Below, in pieces: positions 40,792 through 49,960 of a stretch of DNA of 64,000 nt. The position numbers and the translations under genes were made by a program. Position 1 is the first letter of the stretch, and each line of letters begins with the position of its first letter. The notes under the pieces were generated by a model, which worked only from the letters and a program-made list of their open reading frames with translations, ran no database searches and was not told the DNA's origin. The DNA comes from Pseudolachnospira sp051055405 (GTDB taxonomy: Bacteria; Bacillota; Clostridia; Lachnospirales; Lachnospiraceae), in the NCBI RefSeq assembly GCF_051055405.1, contig NZ_CP167068.1, positions 1,984,001 to 2,048,000 on the forward strand. The letters are read 5' to 3'.

Positions 40792-42231
40792 TTAGTCAAC
40801 TTCTAGAATCCGCATCATATTGGTGGAGCCGACACCACGGATCTGTTCCTTCGGCTCGTTGACTACGCCGGCGGTTACCACCACACGTTCGCCGGATGAA
40901 ACATATCCGTACTCCCGTGCCTCCCGCAAACATGCGGGAATCAAGTCCTCCGTCGAGCTCTCCCACTGAATCCTGACCGGTTTGACGCCCCAGAGAAGCT
41001 GGAGCTGGCGAAGCACCCGATCGTTGGGCGTCATCCCCAGAATCGTCACAGCCGGACGCCATTTCGAAAGCATCCTCGCTGTATAACCGGACATTGTCGG
41101 CGCCAGAATCACCTTTGTTTCCAGCTGGGTCGCCGCTGAGACAGACGAATAGCATACCACATTGGTTACGCTGGCCTTATGGCGGCTCAGCTTCCGCTGC
41201 CGGTATGCGTCGTGATCCAGATGCTCCTCTGTAGTTCGGGCAATCTGCGCCATCATCTGTACCGCTTCTACTGGGTATTTCCCCACGGCGGTTTCCCCGG
41301 ACAGCATGATCACATCGGTTCCGTCATAGATCGCATTGGCGACGTCCGCCACCTCGGCACGGGTCGGCCTAGGATTTCGCATCATGGAATCCAACATCTG
41401 GGTCGCAGTGATCACCGGCTTTGATGCCTCATTGCATTTTCGGATGATTTTCTTCTGTATGTAAGGAACTTCTTCCGGCGGGATCTCCACACCCATATCT
41501 CCTCTGGCTACCATGACGCCGTCGCAGACATCCAGAATTTCGTCGATATTGTCCACGCCTTCTCGATTCTCAATCTTTGCAATAATCTGAATCTTGGAAT
41601 CGAAGGCATTTAAAATCCGCCGGATAGAGCGGATACAGTTGGCATTTCTCACAAAGGATGCCGCAATGAAATCAAAGCCCTGCTCGATTCCAAATGCAAT
41701 ATCATCCTGATCCTGTTCGGTAATATCCGGGAGGCGCACTTTGACGCCAGGCACATTGACGCCTTTTTGCTGTCCCAATACGCCGCCGTTTCGTACCGTA
41801 CAAATAATATCCGTATCGGTGGTTTCTTTCACAACCAGCTGAATCAAACCATCGTCAATTAAAATCGCATTTCCAGGCTCCACATCCGCTGGAAGTCCCG
41901 GATAGGTAATATGGCCGATATTCCCATTTCCTACCATCGATTTTGTCGTTAAAGTAAATTCACTGCCAGCGGTAAGCGTCACTGGCTTTCCGTCTTCCAA
42001 AAGCCCGGTCCGAATCTCCGGCCCCTTGGTATCCAAAAGAGCCGCGACAGGGATTCCCATCTCCTCCCGAAGCGCTTTTAACTGTTCCAGTTTCGCTTTA
42101 TGCTCCTCATGGGTACCGTGGGAAAAGTTGAAGCGGGCGACATCCATCCCCTCTTCGATTAAGCGGCGCATCACCGCCCGATCTTCCGTATTTGGTCCCA
42201 TGGTGCAGATAATCTTCGTCTTTTTCTTCAT
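40792..42231 (-). CDS. pyk: Pyruvate kinase
   Basis: 479 residues. Converts PEP and ADP to pyruvate and ATP, the last glycolytic step. IICTMGPNTEDR near 8-19, MDVARFNFSHG near 29-39, Lys in IIAKIENREG near 217, metal site VARGDMGVEIPPEEVP near 243-258, and TATQMLDSMMRNPRPTRAEVADVANAI near 276-302. The extra PEP-utiliser-like C-terminal domain of Bacillus PykA is absent. It overlaps the rhomboid-like gene stop by 4 bp. Confidence 0.97.
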   Translation of the reverse strand: MKKKTKIICTMGPNTEDRAVMRRLIEEGMDVARFNFSHGTHEEHKAKLEQLKALREEMGIPVAALLDTKGPEIRTGLLEDGKPVTLTAGSEFTLTTKSMVGNGNIGHITYPGLPADVEPGNAILIDDGLIQLVVKETTDTDIICTVRNGGVLGQQKGVNVPGVKVRLPDITEQDQDDIAFGIEQGFDFIAASFVRNANCIRSIRRILNAFDSKIQIIAKIENREGVDNIDEILDVCDGVMVARGDMGVEIPPEEVPYIQKKIIRKCNEASKPVITATQMLDSMMRNPRPTRAEVADVANAIYDGTDVIMLSGETAVGKYPVEAVQMMAQIARTTEEHLDHDAYRQRKLSRHKASVTNVVCYSSVSAATQLETKVILAPTMSGYTARMLSKWRPAVTILGMTPNDRVLRQLQLLWGVKPVRIQWESSTEDLIPACLREAREYGYVSSGERVVVTAGVVNEPKEQIRGVGSTNMMRILEVD

Positions 42232-43067
42232 GCCTGACCGTCTCCCTTTGTCACATGTTTATGAGTATAGAGATGGTCCTGGCAATATTCATAATTCCCC
42301 TCACATTTAGAACAAAAACGGAATTCCAGCGACGGATCATCCAATTCGGTCCGGCCGCAGACCGCGCAGCGGTGACGAGGGCCGGAGGACGCCTGATGAA
42401 CCTTATGCTGATAGACCACTTTACGCTTGACCTGCTTTGCCCGTTGAACCGGCTTTCGGTACAGAAAGAAAAACAAAAGGAAATTCAACACGGTCATAAA
42501 AACCATAATACGGCCCGGCCAACTGCTCTTAATAAAGTCGTAAGCTACAATGACCCCATAAAAAATCCCCAGCCACTTCGCCTTCACGGGAATCACGAAA
42601 AACAGCATAAACTGTACGTCCGGCAACATCAGGGCAATCGCTAAAATCAACGTGCTGTAGAGATCCAAGGAGGCCGATGCCGCCGCGTAAATCGACAGAA
42701 AAGGTCCGTAAAAAGGATAGATCAAAAACGCACCGATGATAATGGCTACAATTCCGACCAACAGATACAAATTCAATCGGAAGGTTCCCCACATCTGCTC
42801 TAAAAGCCGTCCAATCGACAGGAAGCAGATCGCGCCGATCACAAGTAAGAACGGATCGCTGCTGGATGGAAAAATCAGAAAAGTCACCAGACGCCAGATC
42901 TGGCCGTGTAAAATAGCATAAGGATTTAGACTTAACCATTCAATATAAAAAGTAGGATTTGTCAGATTCAGCACAAACCCAACGGCTTGCATAGCGATCA
43001 GATAAATCATCAGATTACGCACCGCAAAACGGCCAAACTTCCGTTCCAATTTATCAATAAAATTCAT
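42228..43067 (-). CDS. Rhomboid-like membrane protein with C-terminal zinc ribbon
   Basis: 279 residues from ATG 43067 (AGAGGA ahead). Six hydrophobic spans lie within residues 18-205, in the arrangement of a bacterial rhomboid, with WRLVTFLIFP near 61-70. The position of the catalytic GxSG loop reads YAAASASLD, so no serine nucleophile of the usual kind is present, and the later His is not seen. The C-terminal 75 residues are basic, then carry CAVCGRTELDDP and CSKCEGNYEYC, a Cys4-type zinc ribbon. Probably an inactive rhomboid fold; role unknown. It leads the rhomboid-like/pyk/lysA unit. Confidence 0.75.
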   Translation of the reverse strand: MNFIDKLERKFGRFAVRNLMIYLIAMQAVGFVLNLTNPTFYIEWLSLNPYAILHGQIWRLVTFLIFPSSSDPFLLVIGAICFLSIGRLLEQMWGTFRLNLYLLVGIVAIIIGAFLIYPFYGPFLSIYAAASASLDLYSTLILAIALMLPDVQFMLFFVIPVKAKWLGIFYGVIVAYDFIKSSWPGRIMVFMTVLNFLLFFFLYRKPVQRAKQVKRKVVYQHKVHQASSGPRHRCAVCGRTELDDPSLEFRFCSKCEGNYEYCQDHLYTHKHVTKGDGQA

Positions 43068-43205
43068 ACAATCCTCTTTCTTTGCCTTCTCTGCAGGCAC
43101 TTATGGATGGAAAATGTCATTTCTTAACACAAATGCGCCCCTGAGGGCCGTTCTCTTCCTAATCTATACAATAGAGATACCCTATCCATACAAAAATTAC
43201 ACTAT

Positions 43206-43234
43206 ATTATAGGTGGATTTTCTGTTTTTGTCAA
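43206..43234 (-). promoter_or_regulatory. Promoter of the rhomboid-like/pyk/lysA operon
   Basis: On the minus strand TTGACA (43234-43229), 17-bp spacer, TATAAT (43211-43206), both perfect consensus. Confidence 0.85.
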
Positions 43235-43334
43235 ATCTTTCCCTGCCATTTTACCAAAATTTAACCCTTTTATCCGGAAGCGCCGCCCCTTGTCCGGTTT
43301 TGCGGATTTTAATATTTCCTTTAGGAATTTTAAC

Positions 43335-43363
43335 TTGTATTTTTGAGGAAAAAAGGATATAAC
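43335..43363 (+). promoter_or_regulatory. Promoter of the dehydratase-activator gene
   Basis: TTGTAT at 43335-43340, 17-bp spacer, TATAAC at 43358-43363, 30 bp before the start codon. Confidence 0.6.
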
Positions 43364-43393
43364 GTATTATGGTGAGAAGTGAGGAGGATGATT

Positions 43394-46300
43394 ATGACCC
43401 CCAAGTATTCTTTAGGTATTGATATTGGGTCCACAACGGTAAAAATCGCGGTTCTGGACCAAGAACATAAAGTACTATTTTCCGACTATGAACGCCATCT
43501 GGCACATATACAAGAGACTTTAGCAGAATTGCTCAAACGTGCCCAATCGACTCTTGGCTCCATCGCTCTGCACCCGGTGATTACCGGCAGCGGCGGATTG
43601 ACCTTATCCAAACATTTAAACGTTCCATTTGTACAGGAAGTGGTGTCCGTTGCCGCTTCCCTTCAGGACTATGCCCCGCAGACCGACGTTGCCATCGAGC
43701 TTGGCGGCGAAGACGCCAAAATCATCTATTTTACCGGCGGTGTAGACCAAAGGATGAACGGTATCTGCGCTGGAGGCACCGGCTCTTTTATCGATCAGAT
43801 GGCCGCCTTGCTGCAGACGGATGCGTCCGGACTCAACGAATACGCGAAAAATTATAAAGCTATCTATCCCATCGCCGCCCGCTGCGGCGTGTTTGCCAAA
43901 AGCGATATTCAGCCTCTCATCAATGAAGGGGCTACCAGGGAAGACCTGTCCGCTTCCATCTTTCAGGCGGTAGTGAATCAGACCATCAGCGGCTTGGCCT
44001 GCGGCAAACCGATCCGCGGCCACGTAGCCTTTCTCGGCGGCCCGCTTCATTTTCTCTCGGAGCTGCGGTCCGCTTTTATCCGCACGCTGCACCTGACCGA
44101 CGAGCAAGTGATCGCCCCTGACCACTCCCATCTCTTTGCCGCTATCGGCGCGGCCATGAACAGCCAGGACGCCGAGGTTGCGATCGACGAGTTGATTCAT
44201 CGCCTGACTACCGGGATTCAGATGGATTTCGAGGTCAAGCGGATGGAGCCCTTATTTTCCGATGAAAAAGCATATCAGGATTTTCTCGCCCGCCATGAAA
44301 AGCACCGGGTCAACCGCGGGGATCTCCGAGACTACCATGGCAACTGCTATCTGGGAATCGACGCAGGGTCCACCACCACAAAATTGGCTCTGGTTGGCGA
44401 GGACGGAACCCTGCTCTACTCTTTTTACAGCAACAACAACGGAAGTCCTTTGACCACGACGATCCGCGCCATGGAAGAGATCAAGGAACAGCTTCCGTCG
44501 GATGCGAAAATTGCCTATTCCTGTTCCACCGGTTACGGGGAGGCTCTGTTAAAGTCCGCCCTGATGTTAGATGAAGGGGAGGTCGAAACGGTCGCCCATT
44601 ATTATGCGGCTGCGTTCTTTAATCCCAATGTAGACTGCATCCTGGACATCGGCGGTCAGGATATGAAATGTATCAAAATCAAAAATAAAACTATTGATAC
44701 GATTCTGCTGAACGAAGCCTGCTCTTCTGGCTGCGGTTCTTTTATCGAAAACTTTGCCAATTCCCTGGATTATACCGTGGAGAACTTTGCAAAAGAAGCG
44801 TTATTTGCCAAAAACCCCATCGATCTTGGCACCCGCTGTACGGTATTTATGAATTCCAACGTAAAGCAGGCCCAGAAAGAAGGCGCTCCGGTCTCCGATA
44901 TCTCCGCCGGTTTGGCTTATTCCGTTATTAAAAACGCTTTGTTTAAAGTAATCAAGATCACCGACCCCAAAGACCTAGGGGAAAATGTGGTGGTACAGGG
45001 CGGTACCTTTTACAATGACGCGGTACTCCGCAGCTTTGAAAAAATTTCCGGTTGCCAGGCGGTCCGCCCGGATATCGCTGGCATTATGGGAGCGTTCGGC
45101 GCAGCCCTGATCGCCAGAGAACGGGGAGCCGGGAGAGAAACCCAGATGCTGCCTGTGGATGAAATCCTAGAGTTAAGCTTTACCACCTCCCTGACCCGCT
45201 GCAAGGGCTGCACCAACCACTGCCTGCTGACCATCAACCGTTTTCCCGGCGGGCGCAGCTACATCACAGGAAACCGCTGTGAAAAGGGACTGGGAAAAGA
45301 GCGCGCTTCGGAAAAGGTTCCGAATCTGTTTGAATACAAAAACAACCGGATTTTCGGCTATGAGCCGCTTCCAAAGGAAAACGCGCCCCGCGGCGTCATT
45401 GGGATTCCGCGCGTTTTAAATATGTACGAAAACTTTCCGTTCTGGGCTGTATTTTTCCGGGAGCTGGGCTTTTCCGTGGTGCTCTCTCCTATCTCCAGCC
45501 GGAAGGTTTATGAGCTGGGAATGGAATCGATACCCAGTGAATCCGAGTGCTATCCGGCAAAAATCAGCCACGGCCATATCCAGTGGCTCTTGGATCAGGG
45601 GATCTCGACCATCTTCTATCCTTCGATTTTTTATGAACGTTTGGAGAGAAAAGGACCTCAAAACCACTATAACTGCCCGATCGTGATCTCCTACCCGGAG
45701 AATATCAAAAACAACGTAGAAGGAATCAAGAGCGATCAAGTTCGTTTTATTCACCCGTTCATGGCTTTTACGGATGAAAAAACAGCGGTAAGCCGCCTGG
45801 AAGCGATCTGTAAAGAAGAATTTGATATCCCCGCGGCGGAAGTAAGAAAGGCAGGCCACGCAGCCTGGACGGAGCTGATCAAGGCGAAGGACGATCTGCA
45901 AAAAGAGGGAGAACGGGTCCTCGCGTGGATAAAAGAAAACAAACGTCACGGTATCGTTCTGGCCGGACGGCCTTATCATATTGATCCGGAAATCAATCAC
46001 GGAATTCCGGAGATGATTGCCTCCTACGGCATCGCCGTGCTGACGGAAGACTCCATCTCCCACTTGGCGGAACCAGAGCGGCCGCTCATCGTCAACGACC
46101 AGTGGATGTATCATTCCAGGCTGTATGCGGCGGCCCAATATGTAAAGGGGCGCGACGATCTGGATTTGATTCAGCTAAATTCCTTTGGCTGCGGCCTCGA
46201 CGCAGTTACCACGGATCAGGTCAGCGATATTTTGACCCACTCCGGAAAGATCTATACGGTGCTGAAAATCGACGAAGTCAACAATCTGGGCTCGGCCAGA

Positions 46301-47623
46301 ATCCGAATTCGTTCTCTGCTCTCCGCCCTGCGGATCCGCACGGAACACCCGGTGGAACGGAAAATCATCAGCTCTGCCTATCAGCGTGCGGAGTTTACCG
46401 AGCAAATGCAAAAAGATGGCTACACCATCCTCTGCCCGCAGATGTCGCCGATCCATTTTGACCTGCTGCAGCCGGCCCTGAATCAATTTGGCTATCACGT
46501 CGTCATTCCGGACAACGGAAATCGGGCCGCCATCGATACGGGGCTGAAATATGTCAATAACGACGCCTGCTTCCCCTCTCTGATCGTAGTGGGCCAATTG
46601 ATGAACGCGATCTTATCCGGCAAATACGATACGAACAAACTGGCCATCATCATGACGCAGACCGGCGGAGGCTGCCGTGCCTCGAATTATCTGGCCTTTA
46701 TCCGCCGGGCATTGGAGAAAGCCGGTTTGGCACACATTCCGGTCATCTCCCTGAATGTGAACGGCATGGAGACCAACTCCGGATTTCACTATTCACCCGC
46801 TATGGTGGTGCGGGCCATGCAGGCCATCATTTATGGCGACGTGTTCATGCGGGTGCTTTACCGAGTCCGCCCTTATGAGAAAGAACCCGGCTCCGCCAAC
46901 GCCCTCCATGAAAAGTGGAAACAGATTTGCATTCGTTCCCTCACAAGCGGCGGCTGGGGGATGCGGGAATTTAAGAAAAATATCCGGAACATCATTCGGG
47001 AATTCGATACATTCCCCATCCACGAGGATATGAAAAAGCCGCGGGTCGGCATCGTCGGAGAAATCTTAGTAAAGTTCCTTCCTCTCGCCAATAACTATCT
47101 GGTCGACCTTTTGGAACGGGAAGGCGCGGAAGCTGTGATGCCCGACTTGATGGATTTTCTGTCTTACTGTTTCTACGACGGGGACTTTAAGGCTCGCTAC
47201 CTGGGAGGGAAGAAATCTTCCGCTTACACAGGTCTGCTGGGCATTCGTTGTCTGGAATATCTGCGCAAACCGGCGGCCGATGCCTTTAAGGCCAGCAAAC
47301 GGTTTACGCCGCCCGCCAAGATTCAGCAGCTGGCCGAGTATGCGGAACCCTTTGTATCCATCGGAAATCAGTCCGGTGAAGGATGGTTCTTGACCGGCGA
47401 AATGATTGAACTGATCCACAGCGGCGCGAAAAATATTGTTTGTACCCAGCCCTTCGCCTGCCTGCCCAATCATGTGGTAGGAAAAGGCGTCATCAAAGAG
47501 CTGCGGCACAGCTTCCCGGATTCCAACATCATTGCCGTAGACTACGATCCGGGAGCCAGCGAGGTCAATCAGCTGAACCGAATCAAGCTGATGCTGGCCA
47601 CGGCGATCAAAAATATGGCTTAA
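43394..47623 (+). CDS. 2-Hydroxyacyl-CoA dehydratase activator homologue, double BadF/BadG ATPase with HgdB-like C-terminus
   Basis: 1409 residues from ATG 43394 (GAGGAGG six bases upstream). Two ASKHA-type ATPase domains lie in tandem: DIGSTTVK at 10-17 and GIDAGSTTTK at 321-330. Each has Cys positions of the bridging [4Fe-4S] cluster (Cys125 and Cys163; Cys443 or Cys447 and Cys482). Then Cys603, Cys606, Cys610 and Cys629 form a second Cys cluster. The rest (~660-1409) resembles DUF2229 and HgdB-like dehydratase subunits (IGIPRVLNMYENFPFWAVFF; TQTGGGCRASNYLAFIRRAL). Such proteins use ATP to pump electrons to a difficult reduction. The target is unknown; no dehydratase subunits are adjacent. 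It is a continuous frame with no sign of disruption. Confidence 0.88.
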   Translation: MTPKYSLGIDIGSTTVKIAVLDQEHKVLFSDYERHLAHIQETLAELLKRAQSTLGSIALHPVITGSGGLTLSKHLNVPFVQEVVSVAASLQDYAPQTDVAIELGGEDAKIIYFTGGVDQRMNGICAGGTGSFIDQMAALLQTDASGLNEYAKNYKAIYPIAARCGVFAKSDIQPLINEGATREDLSASIFQAVVNQTISGLACGKPIRGHVAFLGGPLHFLSELRSAFIRTLHLTDEQVIAPDHSHLFAAIGAAMNSQDAEVAIDELIHRLTTGIQMDFEVKRMEPLFSDEKAYQDFLARHEKHRVNRGDLRDYHGNCYLGIDAGSTTTKLALVGEDGTLLYSFYSNNNGSPLTTTIRAMEEIKEQLPSDAKIAYSCSTGYGEALLKSALMLDEGEVETVAHYYAAAFFNPNVDCILDIGGQDMKCIKIKNKTIDTILLNEACSSGCGSFIENFANSLDYTVENFAKEALFAKNPIDLGTRCTVFMNSNVKQAQKEGAPVSDISAGLAYSVIKNALFKVIKITDPKDLGENVVVQGGTFYNDAVLRSFEKISGCQAVRPDIAGIMGAFGAALIARERGAGRETQMLPVDEILELSFTTSLTRCKGCTNHCLLTINRFPGGRSYITGNRCEKGLGKERASEKVPNLFEYKNNRIFGYEPLPKENAPRGVIGIPRVLNMYENFPFWAVFFRELGFSVVLSPISSRKVYELGMESIPSESECYPAKISHGHIQWLLDQGISTIFYPSIFYERLERKGPQNHYNCPIVISYPENIKNNVEGIKSDQVRFIHPFMAFTDEKTAVSRLEAICKEEFDIPAAEVRKAGHAAWTELIKAKDDLQKEGERVLAWIKENKRHGIVLAGRPYHIDPEINHGIPEMIASYGIAVLTEDSISHLAEPERPLIVNDQWMYHSRLYAAAQYVKGRDDLDLIQLNSFGCGLDAVTTDQVSDILTHSGKIYTVLKIDEVNNLGSARIRIRSLLSALRIRTEHPVERKIISSAYQRAEFTEQMQKDGYTILCPQMSPIHFDLLQPALNQFGYHVVIPDNGNRAAIDTGLKYVNNDACFPSLIVVGQLMNAILSGKYDTNKLAIIMTQTGGGCRASNYLAFIRRALEKAGLAHIPVISLNVNGMETNSGFHYSPAMVVRAMQAIIYGDVFMRVLYRVRPYEKEPGSANALHEKWKQICIRSLTSGGWGMREFKKNIRNIIREFDTFPIHEDMKKPRVGIVGEILVKFLPLANNYLVDLLEREGAEAVMPDLMDFLSYCFYDGDFKARYLGGKKSSAYTGLLGIRCLEYLRKPAADAFKASKRFTPPAKIQQLAEYAEPFVSIGNQSGEGWFLTGEMIELIHSGAKNIVCTQPFACLPNHVVGKGVIKELRHSFPDSNIIAVDYDPGASEVNQLNRIKLMLATAIKNMA

Positions 47624-47639
47624 ACCAAAAAACGAAAAT

Positions 47640-47663
47640 ACGCCCCGGCGAATGCCGGGGCGT
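47640..47663. terminator. Hairpin between the activator gene and the polyamine operon
   Basis: ACGCCCCGGC and GCCGGGGCGT, 10-bp perfect GC-rich stem, loop GAAT. On the minus strand ATTTTCGTTTTTTGG follows, so it terminates the pot operon; on the plus strand only A residues follow. Confidence 0.85.
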
Positions 47664-47708
47664 AAAAAATAATATGGAATGATGCAGACTATTGCCGGGT
47701 ATACACAC

Positions 47709-48074
47709 TTAAACCAGCAATTCAAAGTCGTAGCGGTACCCAAAGTTTTCTCCTACGCTTCGGACACCGTCCGCGATCTCTTCCTTGCTGTAATCATGCT
47801 CGTCGAGAAAATCTTCTTCCATCTCGTTCAGATGCAGATAAAACGCCATCGCCAGCCGGAAATGTTCCAAATTTTCCGTATCCAGTTCTTCCGAAAGCAG
47901 ATTCTCCGCTTCGTTGATCTCTCCCGCATCGGCCAAAGCCAGCAGCTTCCGGTATAACTGATCCTCCGGGGAATCCTCGCTTGGCTCCGAAACGACTTCT
48001 TCGTTTAACACCATTTTTGCTAACACTCGTACCATGTCCCGAATGGCGCGGGTAGCATAATCTTCACTTACCAT
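47709..48074 (-). CDS. Small acidic DUF6483-like protein
   Basis: 121 residues from ATG 48074 (AAGGAG five bases upstream), very acidic and probably all helical: DYATRAIRDMVRVLAKMVLN at 5-24, then repeated short helices (LADAGEINEAENLLSEELD). It resembles the DUF6483 proteins of Clostridia, of unknown function. It is the last gene of the polyamine operon, 19 bp after potD. Confidence 0.7.
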   Translation of the reverse strand: MVSEDYATRAIRDMVRVLAKMVLNEEVVSEPSEDSPEDQLYRKLLALADAGEINEAENLLSEELDTENLEHFRLAMAFYLHLNEMEEDFLDEHDYSKEEIADGVRSVGENFGYRYDFELLV

Positions 48075-48093
48075 AGCGCTCCTTTCCTGCCCT

Positions 48094-49158
48094 TTACCGC
48101 GATTTAAAATCTTTCCAATAGCTATTATAAAGTTCGTCCATCTCTTCCCCCAGGTAGTGATAGACCTCGCACCGCTCCAATACGTCCTCCGGCGGAAACA
48201 ATGCTTCATTTTCCAGCTCTTCTTCGCTCATCCATTTCATGGTTTCCGTATTCGGCGTCGGATAGGTCAGATACTCGTACGTCATCATCCCAATCTCGCC
48301 GCGGCACATAAAATTGATCCACGCTTCCGCATTCTCCTTGTTCCTGCAATTTTTCGGAATCACCCAGGAATCCAGCCAAACATTCGATCCCTCTTCCGGA
48401 ACGACGTATTTAAGATTCTCATTCTCATCCTGACAGTACAGCACCTCGCCGGAATAGATCACTCCGATGGCCGCCGACTCCCCGATCAAAAAATCCCTTG
48501 CCGAGTCATTGACATATTTATAGACCAATGGCTTTTGCTCCACCAGAAGTTCCGTTGCCTCGGCCAATTTTTCTTCTTCGACGGTATTGCAGGAAAGTCC
48601 CATCCGTTTGAAGGCGATCATGTAGATATCCCGCAGGCTGTCCTGCATCAAAATTTCATCCAGATAGGCCGCATCCCACAAATCCGCCCAGCTGGTAATG
48701 GTCCCCTCTGGTATCATCTCCGTATTATACAGGATGCCAACGGTTCCCCAATTGTAGGGAACCGAATATCGGTTGCCTGGATCAAAACTGGCGGAAAAAT
48801 TCCGGCAGGTGTCGCTGATATTCACAAAGTTTGGTACATTGGCGTAGTCAATCTCCGCCAGCAGATCGTTTTGAATCATCTTCTCAATCATATAGTCGGA
48901 AGGACAGACCACGTCATAGCGCACGGAGCCGGACTCGATCACCGGATACATTTCTTCGTTGGTGTCGTAAGTATCATAGACGACCTCAATTCCTGTCTCC
49001 TCCTCAAACAGGTCCATCACTTCCGGATCAATATAATCCCCATAATTAAACACATAAACTTGACCATTCTCACCACCGGTGGATTCCGCGGCCGAACCGC
49101 AGCCGGCCAATAACCCCAGCATCAAAACGGCCAGAAATATTCCCATCTTCTTTCTCAC
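48094..49158 (-). CDS. potD: Spermidine/putrescine-binding lipoprotein
   Basis: 354 residues. Lipobox LLAGC (Cys20) anchors it outside the membrane. The periplasmic-binding fold shows VYVFNYGDYIDPEVMDLFEEETGIEVVYD near 32-60, VCPSDYMIEKMI near 85-96, VPYNWGTVGILYNTE near 118-132, and WVIPKNCRNKENAEAWINFM near 267-286, all typical PotD/PotF positions. It captures polyamines for PotABC. Confidence 0.93.
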   Translation of the reverse strand: MRKKMGIFLAVLMLGLLAGCGSAAESTGGENGQVYVFNYGDYIDPEVMDLFEEETGIEVVYDTYDTNEEMYPVIESGSVRYDVVCPSDYMIEKMIQNDLLAEIDYANVPNFVNISDTCRNFSASFDPGNRYSVPYNWGTVGILYNTEMIPEGTITSWADLWDAAYLDEILMQDSLRDIYMIAFKRMGLSCNTVEEEKLAEATELLVEQKPLVYKYVNDSARDFLIGESAAIGVIYSGEVLYCQDENENLKYVVPEEGSNVWLDSWVIPKNCRNKENAEAWINFMCRGEIGMMTYEYLTYPTPNTETMKWMSEEELENEALFPPEDVLERCEVYHYLGEEMDELYNSYWKDFKSR

Positions 49159-49168
49159 GTCCGCCTCC

Positions 49169-49960
49169 TCAACTCTCTGCCTTTTTCGACCGTTTCTCTC
49201 GGTAATCCGGCAGAAAGTTCGCTATGATTAACAAAATCAAAACCGTAGCAAATACCACCGTCGACAGAGCATAGATCGACGGACGGATTCCCACCTTGAC
49301 TTGGCTGTAAATCAACGTTGACAGCGTATTGACCCCAGCGCCTCTGGTAAAGTGGGTAATGATAAAGTCGTCCACCGACATGGTAAACGCCATCAAAAAT
49401 CCGGAGACAATCCCTGGACGGATTTCCGGCAGCACTACTTTTAAGAACGCTTGAACCGGATTCGCACCTAAATCCAAAGCAGCTTCATAAGTCGTTTTTC
49501 CCGCCTGTTTCATCTTCGGCAATACGCTCAATACCACATACGGAATACAAAAAGTAATGTGGGCAATCAGAACCGTGTTTCGATTTAGAGAAATACCAAA
49601 AGCCACAAAAATCAGCATCAGGGAAATGCCGGTTACAATATCGGAGTTGACCATGGGAATATTATTCAACATTAAAATCATCGTCCGATGGCTGCTCTTC
49701 ATCTTCTGAATGCCAATGCAGGCTAAAGTCCCCAAAATAGTCGCTGCCACGGCAGAAATCAAAGCGATAACCAGCGTATTTACGATCGCGTCCCGAATCG
49801 CCTCATCCTGAAACATTTCCAGGTACCAGCGCAGGGAAAAACCGCCCCATTTTGCCATGGACTTGCTTTCATTAAAAGAAAGTACCATCAAAGTAAAGAT
49901 CGGCGCGTACAGGAAAATGCAGATTGCGCCTAAATAGCAACGCTCCCCTATCCGTTTCAT
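49169..49960 (-). CDS. potC: Spermidine/putrescine ABC transporter permease
   Basis: 263 residues, six hydrophobic spans. The EAA loop YEAALDLGANPVQAFLKVVLPEIRPGI near 158-184 contacts PotA. It starts one base inside the end of potB, indicating coupling. Confidence 0.94.
   Translation of the reverse strand: MKRIGERCYLGAICIFLYAPIFTLMVLSFNESKSMAKWGGFSLRWYLEMFQDEAIRDAIVNTLVIALISAVAATILGTLACIGIQKMKSSHRTMILMLNNIPMVNSDIVTGISLMLIFVAFGISLNRNTVLIAHITFCIPYVVLSVLPKMKQAGKTTYEAALDLGANPVQAFLKVVLPEIRPGIVSGFLMAFTMSVDDFIITHFTRGAGVNTLSTLIYSQVKVGIRPSIYALSTVVFATVLILLIIANFLPDYREKRSKKAES

Larger units (their letters stand above)
43068..43393. other. 326-bp divergent promoter region
   Basis: It contains the minus-strand promoter at 43206-43234 and the plus-strand promoter at 43335-43363. 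Between them, 43235-43334 is T/A-rich with no recognised motif; from 43068 to 43205 is leader of about 130 bases of the rhomboid-like gene with no clear riboswitch structure. Confidence 0.65.

Noticed and set aside
43394..47623. Frameshift or gene fusion error in the 1409-residue activator
   Set aside because: The reading frame is continuous, motifs of each part are intact and similar long proteins occur in Clostridia, so a single gene is the simpler reading.
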